64,000 bases of DNA from CS4-C045 sp963844115. GTDB lineage: Bacteria; Planctomycetota; Planctomycetia; Pirellulales; UBA7805. The translations under genes and the position numbers were made by a program. Each line of letters begins with the position of its first letter. Position 1 is the stretch's first letter. The stretch covers positions 32,341 through 96,340 of the forward strand of contig CAWJNN010000010.1 of assembly GCA_963844115.1 (NCBI GenBank). Direction: 5' to 3'. Below, piece after piece: positions 47,461 through 58,116 of this stretch. Under the pieces are notes generated by a model, which was not told the origin of the DNA, searched no databases, and saw nothing but the letters and a program-made list of their open reading frames with translations.

Positions 47461-49434
47461 TTAGTCGAACAGCACATCGTCCTCGTCGGAGTCGTCCGTT
47501 TCGGTATCGATCGAATCAGCATCATCGGTGTCTACGTCGTCTTCGTCCACGTCTTCTTCGTCCGCTTCGGCATCGCGCTCACCGTCCGCTCCGTCGTCCT
47601 GTGGAGACTCGTCCTTTTTCTTATCTTTCTCATCGAGATCTTCGCCGTAGATGTCTTTGACCGTTTGCAACTCGCGCCACGGCTTGCCGGCCTTGTACGA
47701 TTCGAGCTCGTTGGCGAGTTGCTCGTTAAGATCTTCGCCGCCCAGGTCAATCGCTTTTTGTGACCACTCCATGGCGGTTTCGAAGTCACCTGTTTCCGCA
47801 TAAGCGGCCGCCAGGGTACTCAGAATAAAGGATTCCTTGTGTTCGGTTACTTCGCTAGCGGACGTCGCCAGTTCAACCGCCCGCTTGCCGTCGCGGATTT
47901 TTTCATCGGGCGAAGTCGCCAGCAGCCAGGCCAGGTTATTGAGAATACTGCTGTCCTTGGGCTGGATCTTGAGCGCTTTTTCGTAGTCCTTGGCCGCGTC
48001 CGCTTGCCGCCCCATGCTCAACAGCAAGTCAGCTCGCGCTCTGTAGACTTCGAAACTGTCCGGCTGCCTTTCGATAATCTGATCGAACAGCTCAATGGCT
48101 AGCTCCGGCTTCCTGTCGGCGCGCAGCAGGGATGCCAGAATAAATTTCAAGTCGAGATCGTCCGGCGCATCCTTCAGGGCACTCCGGATGATGACAGTCG
48201 CTTCATCGTGACGATCCTCAGCGACCAGCAACATCGCCTTCATGCGAATCGCGGGCAACAGATCGGCTTGGACAGCCAGCACACGGTCAACGTCGATCAT
48301 CGCCGCGGCGGCATCCCCCGCCTGTTGGTGAATCTGGGCTCGTAGCAATCGCCATCCCAGATTGCTCCGGATTGCCAGGGCGCGGTCAATGTCGGCCAGC
48401 GCCGGCTCGTTCTCGCCTCGCGCATTATAAATCCGCGCGCGGTGTGCATAGGCCGACGCTTCGTCTGGCGACAACTCAATCGCTTTGTCCAATTCGTTCT
48501 TTGCCTCTTCAACCTTGCCGGTCATCATCAGATCGATCGCCAGCACCTCGTGGGTCTTCGCGTGCTCAGGTTCCAACTGAATTGCACGACGAAAATCGGC
48601 GAGCGCCTTCTCGTGTTCGTTGCTTGCCATATAGTGAAGTCCTCGCGAGCGCAGTGCCTCGACATGGTCCGCCGACAATTCGATCGCTTTATTCAGATAG
48701 TCAAGCTTCTTGTCGGCGTCCTTTACGACACCGCCCAGCATCGCGTAAGCATCGGCCGTCAACCCCACGTTTTCGCCCGCCATTTCCACGGCCTTTTCTA
48801 AGGAAGCGCGGGATTTGTCAGGATCACCACCGGGCAAGGCGTGGATGCGGCCGATCAAGAAGTGCGCTTCTGCCAGCTTATCGTCCTGCTTGACAACCTT
48901 CTGCAGATCCACCAAGGCAAGCCGGGCCAGCCTGGGCCAGTTTCTGTTGGGAGGCTGGCGTTCGAAAATCTCGCTGGAGAGTCGAGCTGCACGTTCGAAC
49001 CGAGAGGCAACGACCAGCTGTTCAGCAAAGTCAATGCTTCCTTCAGGCAAACCCAGCTCAATAGCCTTTTCACACAAGGTAATAACGCGATCAAGATCGT
49101 TCAATTGCTTGACGGCAATCTTCAACTTCATCGCCTCGTCCAAATGCTCCTGCCCAGGAAATTCCTGCTCCTTCGCTTCGGCCAGTTCTTTTTCCAATTG
49201 ATCGGCGGGCGACACCGCTTCCGCATCGGTCTCCGATTCCAACGGCACGTCGTCAAATAGACCATCGTCTTCGATCGCGGGGTCCTCGGCAGATTCGTCC
49301 GCGAGGTCGAACGGAGCTGTCGTAGCGGGGACAGGCTCATCGGCCGCCGCAACCGATAACCAAAAGGCGCAAATCAGTAACAGTGAATAATGAAAGCCAA
49401 TTCGAATCATCATTTCGCGTTTCATTTTTAGCAC
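47461..49434 (-). CDS. Exported TPR protein with acidic tail
   Basis: A 657-residue protein with a signal peptide (YSLLLICAFWLSVAAADEP), an acidic linker, about twelve TPR units (~res 130-590; for example AYAHRARIYNARGENEPALADIDRALAI), and a C-terminal stretch of ~60 residues made almost wholly of Asp, Glu and Lys ending EDDVLFD. TPR arrays of this type scaffold protein complexes in the periplasm or on membranes. The tail is encoded by near-repetitive GA-rich DNA. No partner is evident from the neighbours. Confidence 0.85.
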   Translation of the reverse strand: MLKMKREMMIRIGFHYSLLLICAFWLSVAAADEPVPATTAPFDLADESAEDPAIEDDGLFDDVPLESETDAEAVSPADQLEKELAEAKEQEFPGQEHLDEAMKLKIAVKQLNDLDRVITLCEKAIELGLPEGSIDFAEQLVVASRFERAARLSSEIFERQPPNRNWPRLARLALVDLQKVVKQDDKLAEAHFLIGRIHALPGGDPDKSRASLEKAVEMAGENVGLTADAYAMLGGVVKDADKKLDYLNKAIELSADHVEALRSRGLHYMASNEHEKALADFRRAIQLEPEHAKTHEVLAIDLMMTGKVEEAKNELDKAIELSPDEASAYAHRARIYNARGENEPALADIDRALAIRSNLGWRLLRAQIHQQAGDAAAAMIDVDRVLAVQADLLPAIRMKAMLLVAEDRHDEATVIIRSALKDAPDDLDLKFILASLLRADRKPELAIELFDQIIERQPDSFEVYRARADLLLSMGRQADAAKDYEKALKIQPKDSSILNNLAWLLATSPDEKIRDGKRAVELATSASEVTEHKESFILSTLAAAYAETGDFETAMEWSQKAIDLGGEDLNEQLANELESYKAGKPWRELQTVKDIYGEDLDEKDKKKDESPQDDGADGERDAEADEEDVDEDDVDTDDADSIDTETDDSDEDDVLFD

Positions 49435-49578
49435 TCAACAAGTGAGACTGGGAACATCTGTCACGAATCGTCGCCCTGATTATTGCAGAACGGAGCTATC
49501 TACACCATCTTGAAGCATCTTGAGCGGAAAGGACGCATCGTAACCATGTCGGAGTGTCGCTGGTCAGAGAGGCGCAGA

Positions 49579-50462
49579 TCAGAGAGGCGCAGGCAGATCG
49601 CGGCGGGAAAAAATGATCGCCGCCGCAGCGTAGCACGCCACGGCGCCACCGATCAGCGGACCGTTATACCTGGCCGCTAGCTCCCACGCGTCGTTCGGGG
49701 CCGCTTTCATCGCCTCGGCGGCAATTCTCTGCGGCCAATAGGCGCCCAGAAAGGTCGTGTAAGACAGCCAAGGGATTTCCTCCGCGGCTATCTTGGCGGC
49801 GACCTTCAGAATGACTTGGACAACGTAGAACGCGCCGACAATCCCCACGGTTACTCGTCGATATCGACCGCAACTTGAAACCAACGTTGTCAGGCCGGCG
49901 GTAAAAACCGTAAGAGAAAACAGACTCATGGCGCACCACACATACTTACCCGGTTGGACAAGTTCTGATAACGGCACGTTGCGAGTAAATACGAACAACG
50001 TCGTCTCGTCGACCGTGACGGTCGCGATCCCCGCCGCTAAACCCAGCCACGCCGCCAAGGACAGCAGCGCCGCACCCAAAACCGTAACGGTGCAATGTAC
50101 GAACAGCAGACTGCGGCGCGAGACCGGCTGCGCGAGAACCATCTCCAGCACGCCACGATCCAGCGGACCGCTTACGGCATCCGATCCGCGCGAATCGACC
50201 AGACCGCGCTGATCAAGATGACGGTTGTATCAATGAACGCAAGGGACAGCCTGCCCGGCCAGCTGGCCGCTTCCTTAACCGACATTCCCAAAAGTCCGTG
50301 CGTTTCGCTCGGTAATTGAGAGACAATATCGAGAAACGCGGACGAGGGTACCAGGCTGTTCATGTAGACGAACAGCCAGAAAAAACTGAACATGGCCAAC
50401 GTGCATCCAGCCATCAGCCAGAACGCGTCGCGCACCGCTTTCTTCCAGATCGCCAGCATCAT
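49579..50462 (-). CDS. ABC transporter permease (frame change)
   Basis: A ~294-residue ABC-2-type permease with six predicted helices (LMAGCTLAMFSFFWLFVYM, LSLAFIDTTVILISAVWSI, FVHCTVTVLGAALLSLAAWLGLAAG, and others). The frame changes near 50193-50198 (TTCGCGCGGATC); AVWSI joins RGSDAVSGPLDRGVLEMVLAQPVSRR, where the last motif is typical of ABC-2 permeases. It lies 15 bases behind its ATPase gene, so the pair forms an exporter; the substrate is not evident. Confidence 0.82.
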
Positions 50463-50477
50463 AGGACAACCATAATC

Positions 50478-51440
50478 CTAGGCCATACCCTCACGCGTTG
50501 TGGCCTTTATGCCCTGCAACGCTGCGCCCTGTGCCGTTATGTTCGGCGACGCTGCGCCGTGTGCCGTCCGACTTGAGTGATACGTGTCGTACACCGACTG
50601 CAAACCGACGGGCTCGATCCGAACTTCGTCCATCGGCACGCTCGCCAGCCAATTCATTAAAGGCGCCAATTCGTCTGGCGTCTCCAGCACCACCTCGCCA
50701 TTCTGCTGGCTGACGATCTGTAAACGGCCTTCAAGCTGTTCGGGCAGGGGCGGCAGATCGCCAGACAGCCTGGCGTGAACGCGATGCTGGCGGCGCAAGT
50801 GTTCCATGTGCTGGTCGTGGACCAGGTTCCCGGAACGCAACATTAGCACCCGTTCGCAGACTTGCTCAGCTTCGGGCAATACGTGCGACGAGAAAATCAC
50901 CGTCCGGCCGGCTTGCCGAGCCTCTCGAATCAAACACAACACCTCGCCACGTACGGTTGGATCCAGGTTGGCCGTGGGCTCGTCCAAAACAAACAACGGA
51001 ACGTCCAGCGACATCGTGACTGCCACGGCCAGCATCTGTCGCATTCCGGTGGAACATCGCGCGACTTGCCGGGACAGATCCAAACCGAGACGATCGGCGA
51101 TCACCCTACTGCGTACCAGACCACCGCCAGGATGAACCTCGCTAAAGAACCGCAAGATATCGCGGCCCCGCATGTTGCGAAACAACCGCGGCTCACCAGG
51201 CAGGTACGCGATCTGTCGGTGCAGTTCGACCCGGTCATGGAAACAATCCTTATCGCCGATTGTTGCCGTGCCCGACGTCGGCCGCAGAAAACCCATCATC
51301 AGTCGCAACAACGTCGTTTTGCCGGAACCGTTGGGACCAAGCAGCCCGCATACCTGACCTTGCGGAACGTCAAACGTACAGTCGCACAACGCCGTCAGTT
51401 CGCCGTACGATTTGGTCAACCGATGAGTTTTGATCAACAT
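50478..51440 (-). CDS. ABC transporter ATP-binding protein
   Basis: A 320-residue ABC-2 exporter ATPase: Walker A GLLGPNGSGKTTLL, Q-loop IAYLPGEPRLF, a signature region reading RCSTGMRQML, Walker B VPLFVLDEPTANLDP and the switch His in TVIFSSHVLPEAEQVC. The C-terminal ~90 residues are a DUF4162-like domain ending in an unusual tail (HGAASPNITAQGAALQGIK) encoded by two short direct repeats. It is the first gene of the two-gene transporter unit. Confidence 0.92.
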   Translation of the reverse strand: MLIKTHRLTKSYGELTALCDCTFDVPQGQVCGLLGPNGSGKTTLLRLMMGFLRPTSGTATIGDKDCFHDRVELHRQIAYLPGEPRLFRNMRGRDILRFFSEVHPGGGLVRSRVIADRLGLDLSRQVARCSTGMRQMLAVAVTMSLDVPLFVLDEPTANLDPTVRGEVLCLIREARQAGRTVIFSSHVLPEAEQVCERVLMLRSGNLVHDQHMEHLRRQHRVHARLSGDLPPLPEQLEGRLQIVSQQNGEVVLETPDELAPLMNWLASVPMDEVRIEPVGLQSVYDTYHSSRTAHGAASPNITAQGAALQGIKATTREGMA

Positions 51441-51587
51441 CCGATACGGTTGCCTTCAGGCGGCGAACGGCAGTTCCGCCGTCAGGTGATGGAGACGACC
51501 GCCACCAGGCGGGACGAAGAACCGACTACCGCCCACAGTATAGGCTGCTGGCGTGATGCCGGATACAAGCCACCGGCGAGCCGACGC

Positions 51588-53328
51588 CTAGCGATTGCGG
51601 CGCCGACGGCGTGACGCGTCGCATGCCAACCAAAACAGCAATGCCGATAGAAAGAGCACGCCCGTTGAAGGTTCGGGTACCATCGAGGCGGCGACACCCG
51701 AACCGCTCAAGGAGAAGTTAAACGAAATCCCTCCCAGTCCAAACGGTGCGTTCTGATCTGTCAGGAACGAAAGTGTCGAACTTCTCAGTCCGACGGCCGT
51801 GGGCGTGAATTCGATGTTCAAGCCGATCGATTCACCGTCGCTGAGCACCGTCGGAGAAAATCCAAGCAGGGAAAAATCGCCGGCATCGCCTCCGGCGATC
51901 AGCGAACCCAGCAGTGACAGGTCGGTGAGCGGCTCCCAGGTCACCGTCAGGCGTAAGATTGGATAGGTCCAGCATCAAGGATACGGTGTCCCCCAGGGTG
52001 ACGTTTCCATAGTTGAACACACCGGCCACGTCTCCAACGCTGTTGAACTCCGGGCCCACCCCTTGGCCCAGCAACGTGACCATCTGCATCAACGAGGAAT
52101 TCGTGCCGTCCGGGCTGCCGTTCAAAAGGTCCAGTGTTACGTCTTGTGAATCGCTACCTCGTGTCGTGGGAGCGTACGTGTAACTTTCGAAGGCGAGACT
52201 AGCGTCCGTCAGGCTGAAGCCCTGGCCGGCCGATGAGAAGAGACCCGTCGCCGCGACGAAATCGCCGTTCAAATTACTTACCACCCCCAGCCCGGAAAGA
52301 TTTCCGTCTCCCACGTTAGTCAGAACCAGACCCGCTGTCCCGGTATCACCGATCCGGACCTGGCCCGCGTTGGCGCTCGTGGTGTCGATCAGCGCTTGCG
52401 GCGCAACTCCCTGACCGGTTAGCGATAGCGAAGTGTCACCGCCATCGGTGGTGATCTGAGCGGTCGTGGACTGAAACCCTCGCGCCGCGGGGCTAAATCG
52501 ATAGTTACGATCCGCCGTAGGACCGCCGACCTCAACATCACTAAAGGCGTTGCTGCCCACCAGCGAAAAATCTCCGCCGACCGGATTGTCAAACGTGCCG
52601 CTCAGCAGCGTACTGACCACGGTGCCATCGTTGGTGATGGCCCGCGAGTCGCCCGTGTTGGAGACGCTGTTCGTCAGGTCCGAGTTCGTGCCAACCAGCA
52701 CGTTGCCAAAGCTGGTCGAGCTCGCGACGGTCGATTGCGGATCCCCCGACCAGATTCGCACACGCCAACGATCGACACTCAACCCGTCCTGCAGCACCGT
52801 GTCGCCCAGGATCAATGTCCAGTTGCCTGCGACGACCTCGTTTTCCAAATTTCGCAGGTTGCCCGTCGGACGGTAATCGCCTGCTTGTGGCGTCGTGGGA
52901 TTGACGTTGGTGATTGGATATCCAGAGCCGGGACGAAAATGGATTTCAGAGAATCCAAAACCGCCGGTGCCGAAGCCGGTCAGGAAATCGCCCGGGGCGA
53001 TCAAGTTTTCCGTGGTGCCGCTGGGGCTGACAACCCGCAAATCGATCTCATCGTAATACGGAGTCCCGCCGTTGTTGACACCGTACGCTTCGCCGTCCGC
53101 CTTCATGAAGCGGACCGACGCCCGGATTTCCAGAAGCTGACTGCCGACCGAACCCGCCGCGAAGTTGACAGCGGTCGTCGTCAGACCGCCGTCGACGAAC
53201 AGGTTTGTGCCGTTGGTACTCGTGTCCTGCTGGACCGCCGCCGGCACTGCGCAAACAGTTACACTCACAGCGATACCGAGCGCTGTGATGATCTGGCCGA
53301 GTGGGCGCAAAAGAGTATGTGCGAACAT
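51588..53328 (-). CDS. PEP-CTERM surface protein with choice-of-anchor/HYDIN-type repeats (frame change)
   Basis: About 580 residues. Signal peptide (ALGIAVSVTVCAVPAAVQ), a P-domain-like beta sandwich (~res 75-190; VAGNWTLILGDTVLQDGLSVDRWRVRIWSG), then four or so ~100-residue HYDIN/ASPM-type Ig-like modules (FGNVLVGTNSDLTNSVSNTGD, GLVLTNVGDGNLSGL), ending in a PEP-CTERM sorting signal (VPEPSTGVLFLSALLFWLACDASRRRRRNR). The frame changes near 51950-51958, between LMLDLSNLT and LTVTWEPLTDLSLLG. PEP-CTERM proteins are processed by exosortase and exported to the surface or extracellular matrix. Confidence 0.85.
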
Positions 53329-53554
53329 ACTTCAGGTGTTTTCGTTGGAGACGCTGGTTGGGGGTTTTCGTAAACATAGGTTCCTTTCTCGCTTGCTAGG
53401 GGCAGGTCGACAGGCACGACCCGCACAACAAGTTCAGCAGGCCGCTGGATCGCAAAGATTGCTCACCGGCCGCGCGACTGGAACGGCCGTGGCGGTTGTA
53501 GGGTCGATGGCGGCGCCGAGATTCGCGGCGGGAGTGGGAGTGACGATCCGGTTG

Positions 53555-55210
53555 CTAACGCGCGCGCCAGAATCCTGGCATCAGTAAGACCAGGATCGTG
53601 AAGACTTCCAAGCGGCCGACCATCATCAGAAACGTGAACAGCAGCTTGGCCGGCCAGCTGAAGTGGGAATAGTTTTGTTTTGAGCCAATCGTCCCCAGGC
53701 CGGGCCCGATATTGTTCAGCGTCGACGCGATACCGGTCGCACAATCGATCAACTTGTGATCGATGCTCTGCGGCCCGGTTCCCCCGCGTGCCCAGGTCGA
53801 ATCCGGTTCGACCGTGACCAGAAACATCCAGCTGAAGACAAAGATCACCAGGATCAGCCCAAAGTACAACAAGATATTCTTGCGCATGTCCTGCTCTTCC
53901 ACCGGATGACCAGCCAAACGCAACGGTCGCACCACCGACGGATGGTAGGCCTTTTCAAGTTCCAGATCGATGACCTTGAGAAACAAGATGTGGCGAATTA
54001 CTTTCATGCCACCACCGGTACTGCCCGCGCATCCGCCTACAAACATCAGCAGAAACAAAACTCCGCGACCGAAACTATTCCAATGATCAAAGTCTGCGGC
54101 GCTGCTATAACCGGTCGTGGTCAGAACCGACACCACCTGGAACAGACCTTGTCGCAAACCAGAAGTCAGACTGCCCCACACGTCGCCCTGGTAATAGAAC
54201 AACCGATCGCCGTGAAGGTATCCGAACAGAACGATCAGCGCCGTGACGACGACAATGATCAACATATACGTGCGCCATTCGACATCGACCAACAGCCTGC
54301 CGGGCTGGCGCAATAAAAGAAAATACAGCAGCGTAAAATTCGTGCCCGCCAGAATCATGAACAGGATGATCACCATTTCGGCCCACACCGCGCGGACCTG
54401 TCCGATGATTCCCGCAAAGGCCCCGACGCTGTTATTGAACGTACTGAACCCACCGGTGGCCATCGTGCCAAACGCATGGCAAAGCGAGTCGAACCAGGGA
54501 ATTCCCAACATCGTCAGGATGACCGTAAGCAGCACGTTGAGTCCCAGGTAAATACCGGCAAAGACCCAGGCCGTATGTTGCATCCGGGCTTGGGATCCTT
54601 CTTTGCTGGGCCCTGGCATCTCCGAACGCATCAACTGTTTACCGGCGGAGCCCTGCCCCAGCACGGCGACAAAAAGAACAATGATGCCCAAGCCGCCCAG
54701 GAAGTGCGTACTGCTGCGCCAAAATAGAATGCAGCGCGGGACGTACCTGGGGTCCTCTAATTCGCCCAATACCGACGCGCCCGTGGTGCTAAATCCAGAC
54801 TGCGATTCAAACAGCCAATCCGCCGGACTCATCGGCTTGGCAACGTAGCGGATCTGCGGCGGCGTGTTCCCGTCGGTTGCCGGCGCGATAACAACTTTTT
54901 GCTTGATCGACGTTCCGCTGAGCGCGTAGGGCAACGCACCGAGGAATGTGGCCAGGATCCAGCTGAACCCAACGATCGCCATGGCCTCTTTGCGGAACAA
55001 CTGACCTTCGCCGCTACGCCCCAGGATGTGAAGCAGCGTACCGATCAGGCAGGAGATAAGTAGGGATCCCAACAGCGCCAGAAAGCCACGCTGTTCGAAT
55101 TCCGGAGTACTCGACAGCGCCGGAAAGGCCCAGGGCAGACTGAAGATCATCGTCACCGCGATCAAGAACGTGATGCGGCTGAGCATCCTGGCAACCAAAC
55201 GAAAATCCAT
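53555..55210 (-). CDS. trkH: Trk potassium transporter membrane subunit
   Basis: A 551-residue K+ uptake channel subunit with ten or more helices and the four pore regions of the TrkH/KtrB type (FSTTGASVLGELEDP, GTMATGGFSTFNN, TTTGYSSAADFDHW, STGGGMKVIR, and a degenerate last one in ASTLNNIGPGLG). It lies 21 bases downstream of trkA on the same strand, making a complete Trk system. Length is that of the longer TrkH forms, with an ~60-residue insert after helix 3. Confidence 0.93.
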   Translation of the reverse strand: MDFRLVARMLSRITFLIAVTMIFSLPWAFPALSSTPEFEQRGFLALLGSLLISCLIGTLLHILGRSGEGQLFRKEAMAIVGFSWILATFLGALPYALSGTSIKQKVVIAPATDGNTPPQIRYVAKPMSPADWLFESQSGFSTTGASVLGELEDPRYVPRCILFWRSSTHFLGGLGIIVLFVAVLGQGSAGKQLMRSEMPGPSKEGSQARMQHTAWVFAGIYLGLNVLLTVILTMLGIPWFDSLCHAFGTMATGGFSTFNNSVGAFAGIIGQVRAVWAEMVIILFMILAGTNFTLLYFLLLRQPGRLLVDVEWRTYMLIIVVVTALIVLFGYLHGDRLFYYQGDVWGSLTSGLRQGLFQVVSVLTTTGYSSAADFDHWNSFGRGVLFLLMFVGGCAGSTGGGMKVIRHILFLKVIDLELEKAYHPSVVRPLRLAGHPVEEQDMRKNILLYFGLILVIFVFSWMFLVTVEPDSTWARGGTGPQSIDHKLIDCATGIASTLNNIGPGLGTIGSKQNYSHFSWPAKLLFTFLMMVGRLEVFTILVLLMPGFWRAR

Positions 55211-55231
55211 ATCGTTGCCTCGCGCGAAGAA

Positions 55232-56605
55232 CTACTTCGATGACGTAGTCCGCGATTTGCTGTTGGAATCGAACATCGCCATGGTATCGTCCAATGCGGA
55301 ATCATCGATCAACGCGACAACCGTATCACCAGATTCCAGCCGATCGTCCGCACCGGGCACACGCACATACTCCTCATGAACGACCACAGCGATCAGGCAC
55401 TTTGCCGGTAACTGCAGATTGGCCAGCACGTGTTCTGTACACGGCGCCCCCTCGCGCACGGCCAGTTCCAAAACGCTCAACGTACCCGCGCCAAGCCGCG
55501 TTCGTGACACAAGGGAGCCACGATGGAGCAGGCTGAGCACCTGTCGAGCGACCACTTCACGGGGACTGATCGCCAGATCGATTCCCAGTTTCCCGACAAC
55601 CTCTGCGTAATCGGGCCGCTTGATGATCGCCATAATCGTGTTCGCACCGATCTCGTGCGCGGTCACGCAGGACATAATGTTGTCTTCGTCGTCACGCGTA
55701 CAGGCCACGAAGACGTCGGCCGCGCCGACGCGTTCTTCTTCCAACCGAGCGCGTCGCGTGGCGTCGCTGTGAACGACGGTCGCGTGTTGCAGATTCTCCG
55801 AAAGGAATTCGCAGCGATTCAGATCCTGCTCGATCACGACGACGCCAAATCGGCCGGACTCCAGCGCCTGGGCCAGGTGGTAACCCGTTTCGCCACCGCC
55901 AGCAATCACGACACCCAGCTTGGTGGGCGCTTTGCGCTGGAACAAGTCCTTCACACTGTCAATATCATCGCCCGTACCAATCAAAGTGACACGATCGCCA
56001 ATTTCCAGCGTATCATCGGCCATCGCCAGCGCGGTGGTTTTGTCGCGAGTGATCGAGGCGATTCGGACCCGCGCAGGTAAACCGAGTTTCTTGATCGGCT
56101 TGCTGACGGCCGCCGTTTTTTGTGTGATGGTGAACTCTTCGACTTCGAGTTCACCACGAGCGAAATGTTCCATGACGACACTGCCGGGATGGCGGATGCC
56201 GTGCGCCAGTTCCATTGCCGAGAGGTGTTCGAGGCTTAACAATCGATCAATCTTGAAGTGCCGCTGATAGTCGAACGTGCTCAAGTCGTAATAAACCGGC
56301 GCATAGACGCGGGCCACCGTGTGCGCGGCGCCCATCGCTTTGGCCATGCTGGCCGCAATCAGGTTCACTTCGTCGTTGCCCGTGACGGCCAGGCAGAGAT
56401 CCGCTCCGGAAACGCCGGCCTGGAAGAGGACGCTGGACTGCGACGCCGAGCCCGTGATGGCCCGCACATCCAGTCGCTCGTTGATCTGGTGCACATTGTC
56501 GGGATCGTGATCAACGACCGTTACGTCGTGGCGATGATGACACAACAGGTCGGCAATCGACGTTCCGACGGTTCCCGATCCGAGAATAACGATGTTCATC
56601 TGCAC
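55232..56605 (-). CDS. trkA: Trk potassium transport regulator TrkA
   Basis: A 457-residue peripheral subunit with two RCK_N (Rossmann, MNIVILGSGTVGTSIADLLC and VVIAGGGETGYHLAQALE) and two RCK_C domains (KLGLPARVRIASITRD, LPAKCLIAVVVHEEYVRVPG), the arrangement of full-length TrkA. It binds NAD(H)/nucleotides and gates TrkH. It is first in the trkA-trkH unit. The start is ATG 56605 or ATG 56599. Confidence 0.95.
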   Translation of the reverse strand: MQMNIVILGSGTVGTSIADLLCHHRHDVTVVDHDPDNVHQINERLDVRAITGSASQSSVLFQAGVSGADLCLAVTGNDEVNLIAASMAKAMGAAHTVARVYAPVYYDLSTFDYQRHFKIDRLLSLEHLSAMELAHGIRHPGSVVMEHFARGELEVEEFTITQKTAAVSKPIKKLGLPARVRIASITRDKTTALAMADDTLEIGDRVTLIGTGDDIDSVKDLFQRKAPTKLGVVIAGGGETGYHLAQALESGRFGVVVIEQDLNRCEFLSENLQHATVVHSDATRRARLEEERVGAADVFVACTRDDEDNIMSCVTAHEIGANTIMAIIKRPDYAEVVGKLGIDLAISPREVVARQVLSLLHRGSLVSRTRLGAGTLSVLELAVREGAPCTEHVLANLQLPAKCLIAVVVHEEYVRVPGADDRLESGDTVVALIDDSALDDTMAMFDSNSKSRTTSSK

Positions 56606-56748
56606 TACCAGACGCGGCTGGCAACCTTCTTCACCGTACCAATAAAGCCTATGAGAAAACGCGTCGACACGTCCCCCCTCCCTCTCCCTCCCCTCCCTCC
56701 CTGAAAGGATCGCAGGGGATGCCCGAACGGTCCGTAGGTAGTGGTGAC

Positions 56749-57116
56749 CTACGGTGCCTCGTCCGTCGGACCTGCTACTCCTTTGCCTCTCGCATTCAGC
56801 CTGGCGTCATCGATCAACAAGTCTTTCAGTATTCGACCGCCGACGACAGTCTCGTCAATGATTCGCGGTACATCCTCGATCGTAACGCCGCCGTACCAGA
56901 TTTCTTGTGGGTAAATGACAACCGTGGGTCCCAACTCACATTGATCCAGGCATCCGGCGGAATTCCGCGAACGGCTGGGTCCAGCTTGCGCTTTTTCACC
57001 GCCGCTTTGAAGGCGGTTCGCAGTTCGCTGTTCCCGGTCGGATCACAACAGCCACGTGCATGACCGGCCGAACGCTGATTGCAACAGACGAAGATATGAC
57101 TTTTAAATTTCGCCAT
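56749..57116 (-). CDS. Thioredoxin-like [2Fe-2S] ferredoxin (frame change)
   Basis: A ~122-residue Shethna/thioredoxin-like [2Fe-2S] ferredoxin. Seen: HIFVCCNQRSAGHARGCCDPTG at the N-terminus, then after a frame change near 56966-56970 (TTCGCGGAATTC) GNSAGCLDQCELGPTVVIYP, supplying the C-terminal cysteine pair, and WYGGVTIEDVPRIIDETV. Electron donor or acceptor unknown. It is the last gene of a minus-strand unit after the DUF6677-like and the small membrane protein. Confidence 0.88.
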
Positions 57117-57153
57117 CGCCGGCGAATGTCTCCACGTTAACGGAAGGTGCTCG

Positions 57154-57357
57154 CTACAGCCTACCGGAAACAAAATACAGAATAACAAAAACCGTCAACA
57201 TGAATCCGGCGATCCAGATCATCGTCCGCACCGCATGAAACAGTAACGGCTGCAATCGCTCGTGTCTTGTCGCGGCATACACCAGGCTGACCGTGACAAC
57301 CAGGGGAAGCGAATACCAGAGCCGGTTTACTTCGGCCAACAACAGCCAATCGATCAT
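57154..57357 (-). CDS. Small two-helix membrane protein
   Basis: 67 residues with two hydrophobic helices (SLPLVVTVSLVYAAT and MIWIAGFMLTVFVILYFV). It begins 11 bases after the stop of the DUF6677-like gene and ends 37 before the ferredoxin start, so it is likely co-transcribed. I recall a similar small protein next to DUF6677 genes in other planctomycetes. Function unknown. Confidence 0.75.
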   Translation of the reverse strand: MIDWLLLAEVNRLWYSLPLVVTVSLVYAATRHERLQPLLFHAVRTMIWIAGFMLTVFVILYFVSGRL

Positions 57358-57368
57358 CTGTGGTTTTC

Positions 57369-58055
57369 CTAATTCGTCGGCTGTCGTTCGCGGGGGCCAA
57401 GCGATCCGTCGCGTTGACTTTCTGCTTCGTCCCGCTGTTCGCGGCGGCGTTTCTTGATGCGGTCATCGTCCCGCGGAACGGGACTGCTCCCCACCGGTCC
57501 GGCCGCGGCGTCGAAAATCGCGAGGATATTCAACAGGCCCGCGATCATGGTAAAGACCGTGCCCAATTCAAACTTCGTATGATAGGTCTTGTGCCATTCG
57601 TCCATCTCGTTCGGAGCGAATTCATGATTGCGCGTGAGATCAGGCGCCCGCATAAAGTCGCCGAACGGTTGTTCGAAGGCGGTCTGGATCAGGGCCGGCC
57701 AGGCGGGCAAACCCACCCATACCTGACATAAATAAGGCCAGCGCTTGTCGTCGGGGCGCCAAGACGCGTAAACCACCCGCCCGCCGCCAAGATCCCACCC
57801 AAACAGAAACGTCCCAAGAATACAGATGAAAAACAGCATGCTTTTCGCATAGCGTCGTTGATAGAAATGGCCCAGGCCGGGCAGTACGGCAGCCAGCAAT
57901 GCCGCCAACAGCGGGTCCCTCAGATCGACTTCTTCTGCGCTGTCTTCTTCTTCGCTGTCTTCTTGGGTGTTTTCAGCCAAAACGAGATACCTGTTAGCAT
58001 CGATGGGCAACCGACGAGAACCGTGGTTATACCGTGATCTGGTCGACTGATTCAA
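57369..58055 (-). CDS. DUF6677-like membrane protein
   Basis: Up to 228 residues; an acidic N-terminus, then a conserved TM-2-like pair (PLLAALLAAVLPGLGHFYQRRYAKSMLFF and ICILGTFLFGW), a soluble loop (WPYLCQVWVGLPAWPALIQ) and a third helix (LGTVFTMIAGLLNILAIFDAAAG), ending in an Arg/Asp/Glu-rich tail. This matches the planctomycete DUF6677 family as I know it. A TTG at 57980 (LAENTQED) with CAGG upstream may be the true start. Function unknown. Confidence 0.75.
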   Translation of the reverse strand: MNQSTRSRYNHGSRRLPIDANRYLVLAENTQEDSEEEDSAEEVDLRDPLLAALLAAVLPGLGHFYQRRYAKSMLFFICILGTFLFGWDLGGGRVVYASWRPDDKRWPYLCQVWVGLPAWPALIQTAFEQPFGDFMRAPDLTRNHEFAPNEMDEWHKTYHTKFELGTVFTMIAGLLNILAIFDAAAGPVGSSPVPRDDDRIKKRRREQRDEAESQRDGSLGPRERQPTN

Positions 58056-58116
58056 TATCCGCTGATGAATTCACCGGACGCCAACGCGGCTGGCCACAGG
58101 GGCGGTTCGTGGCACT

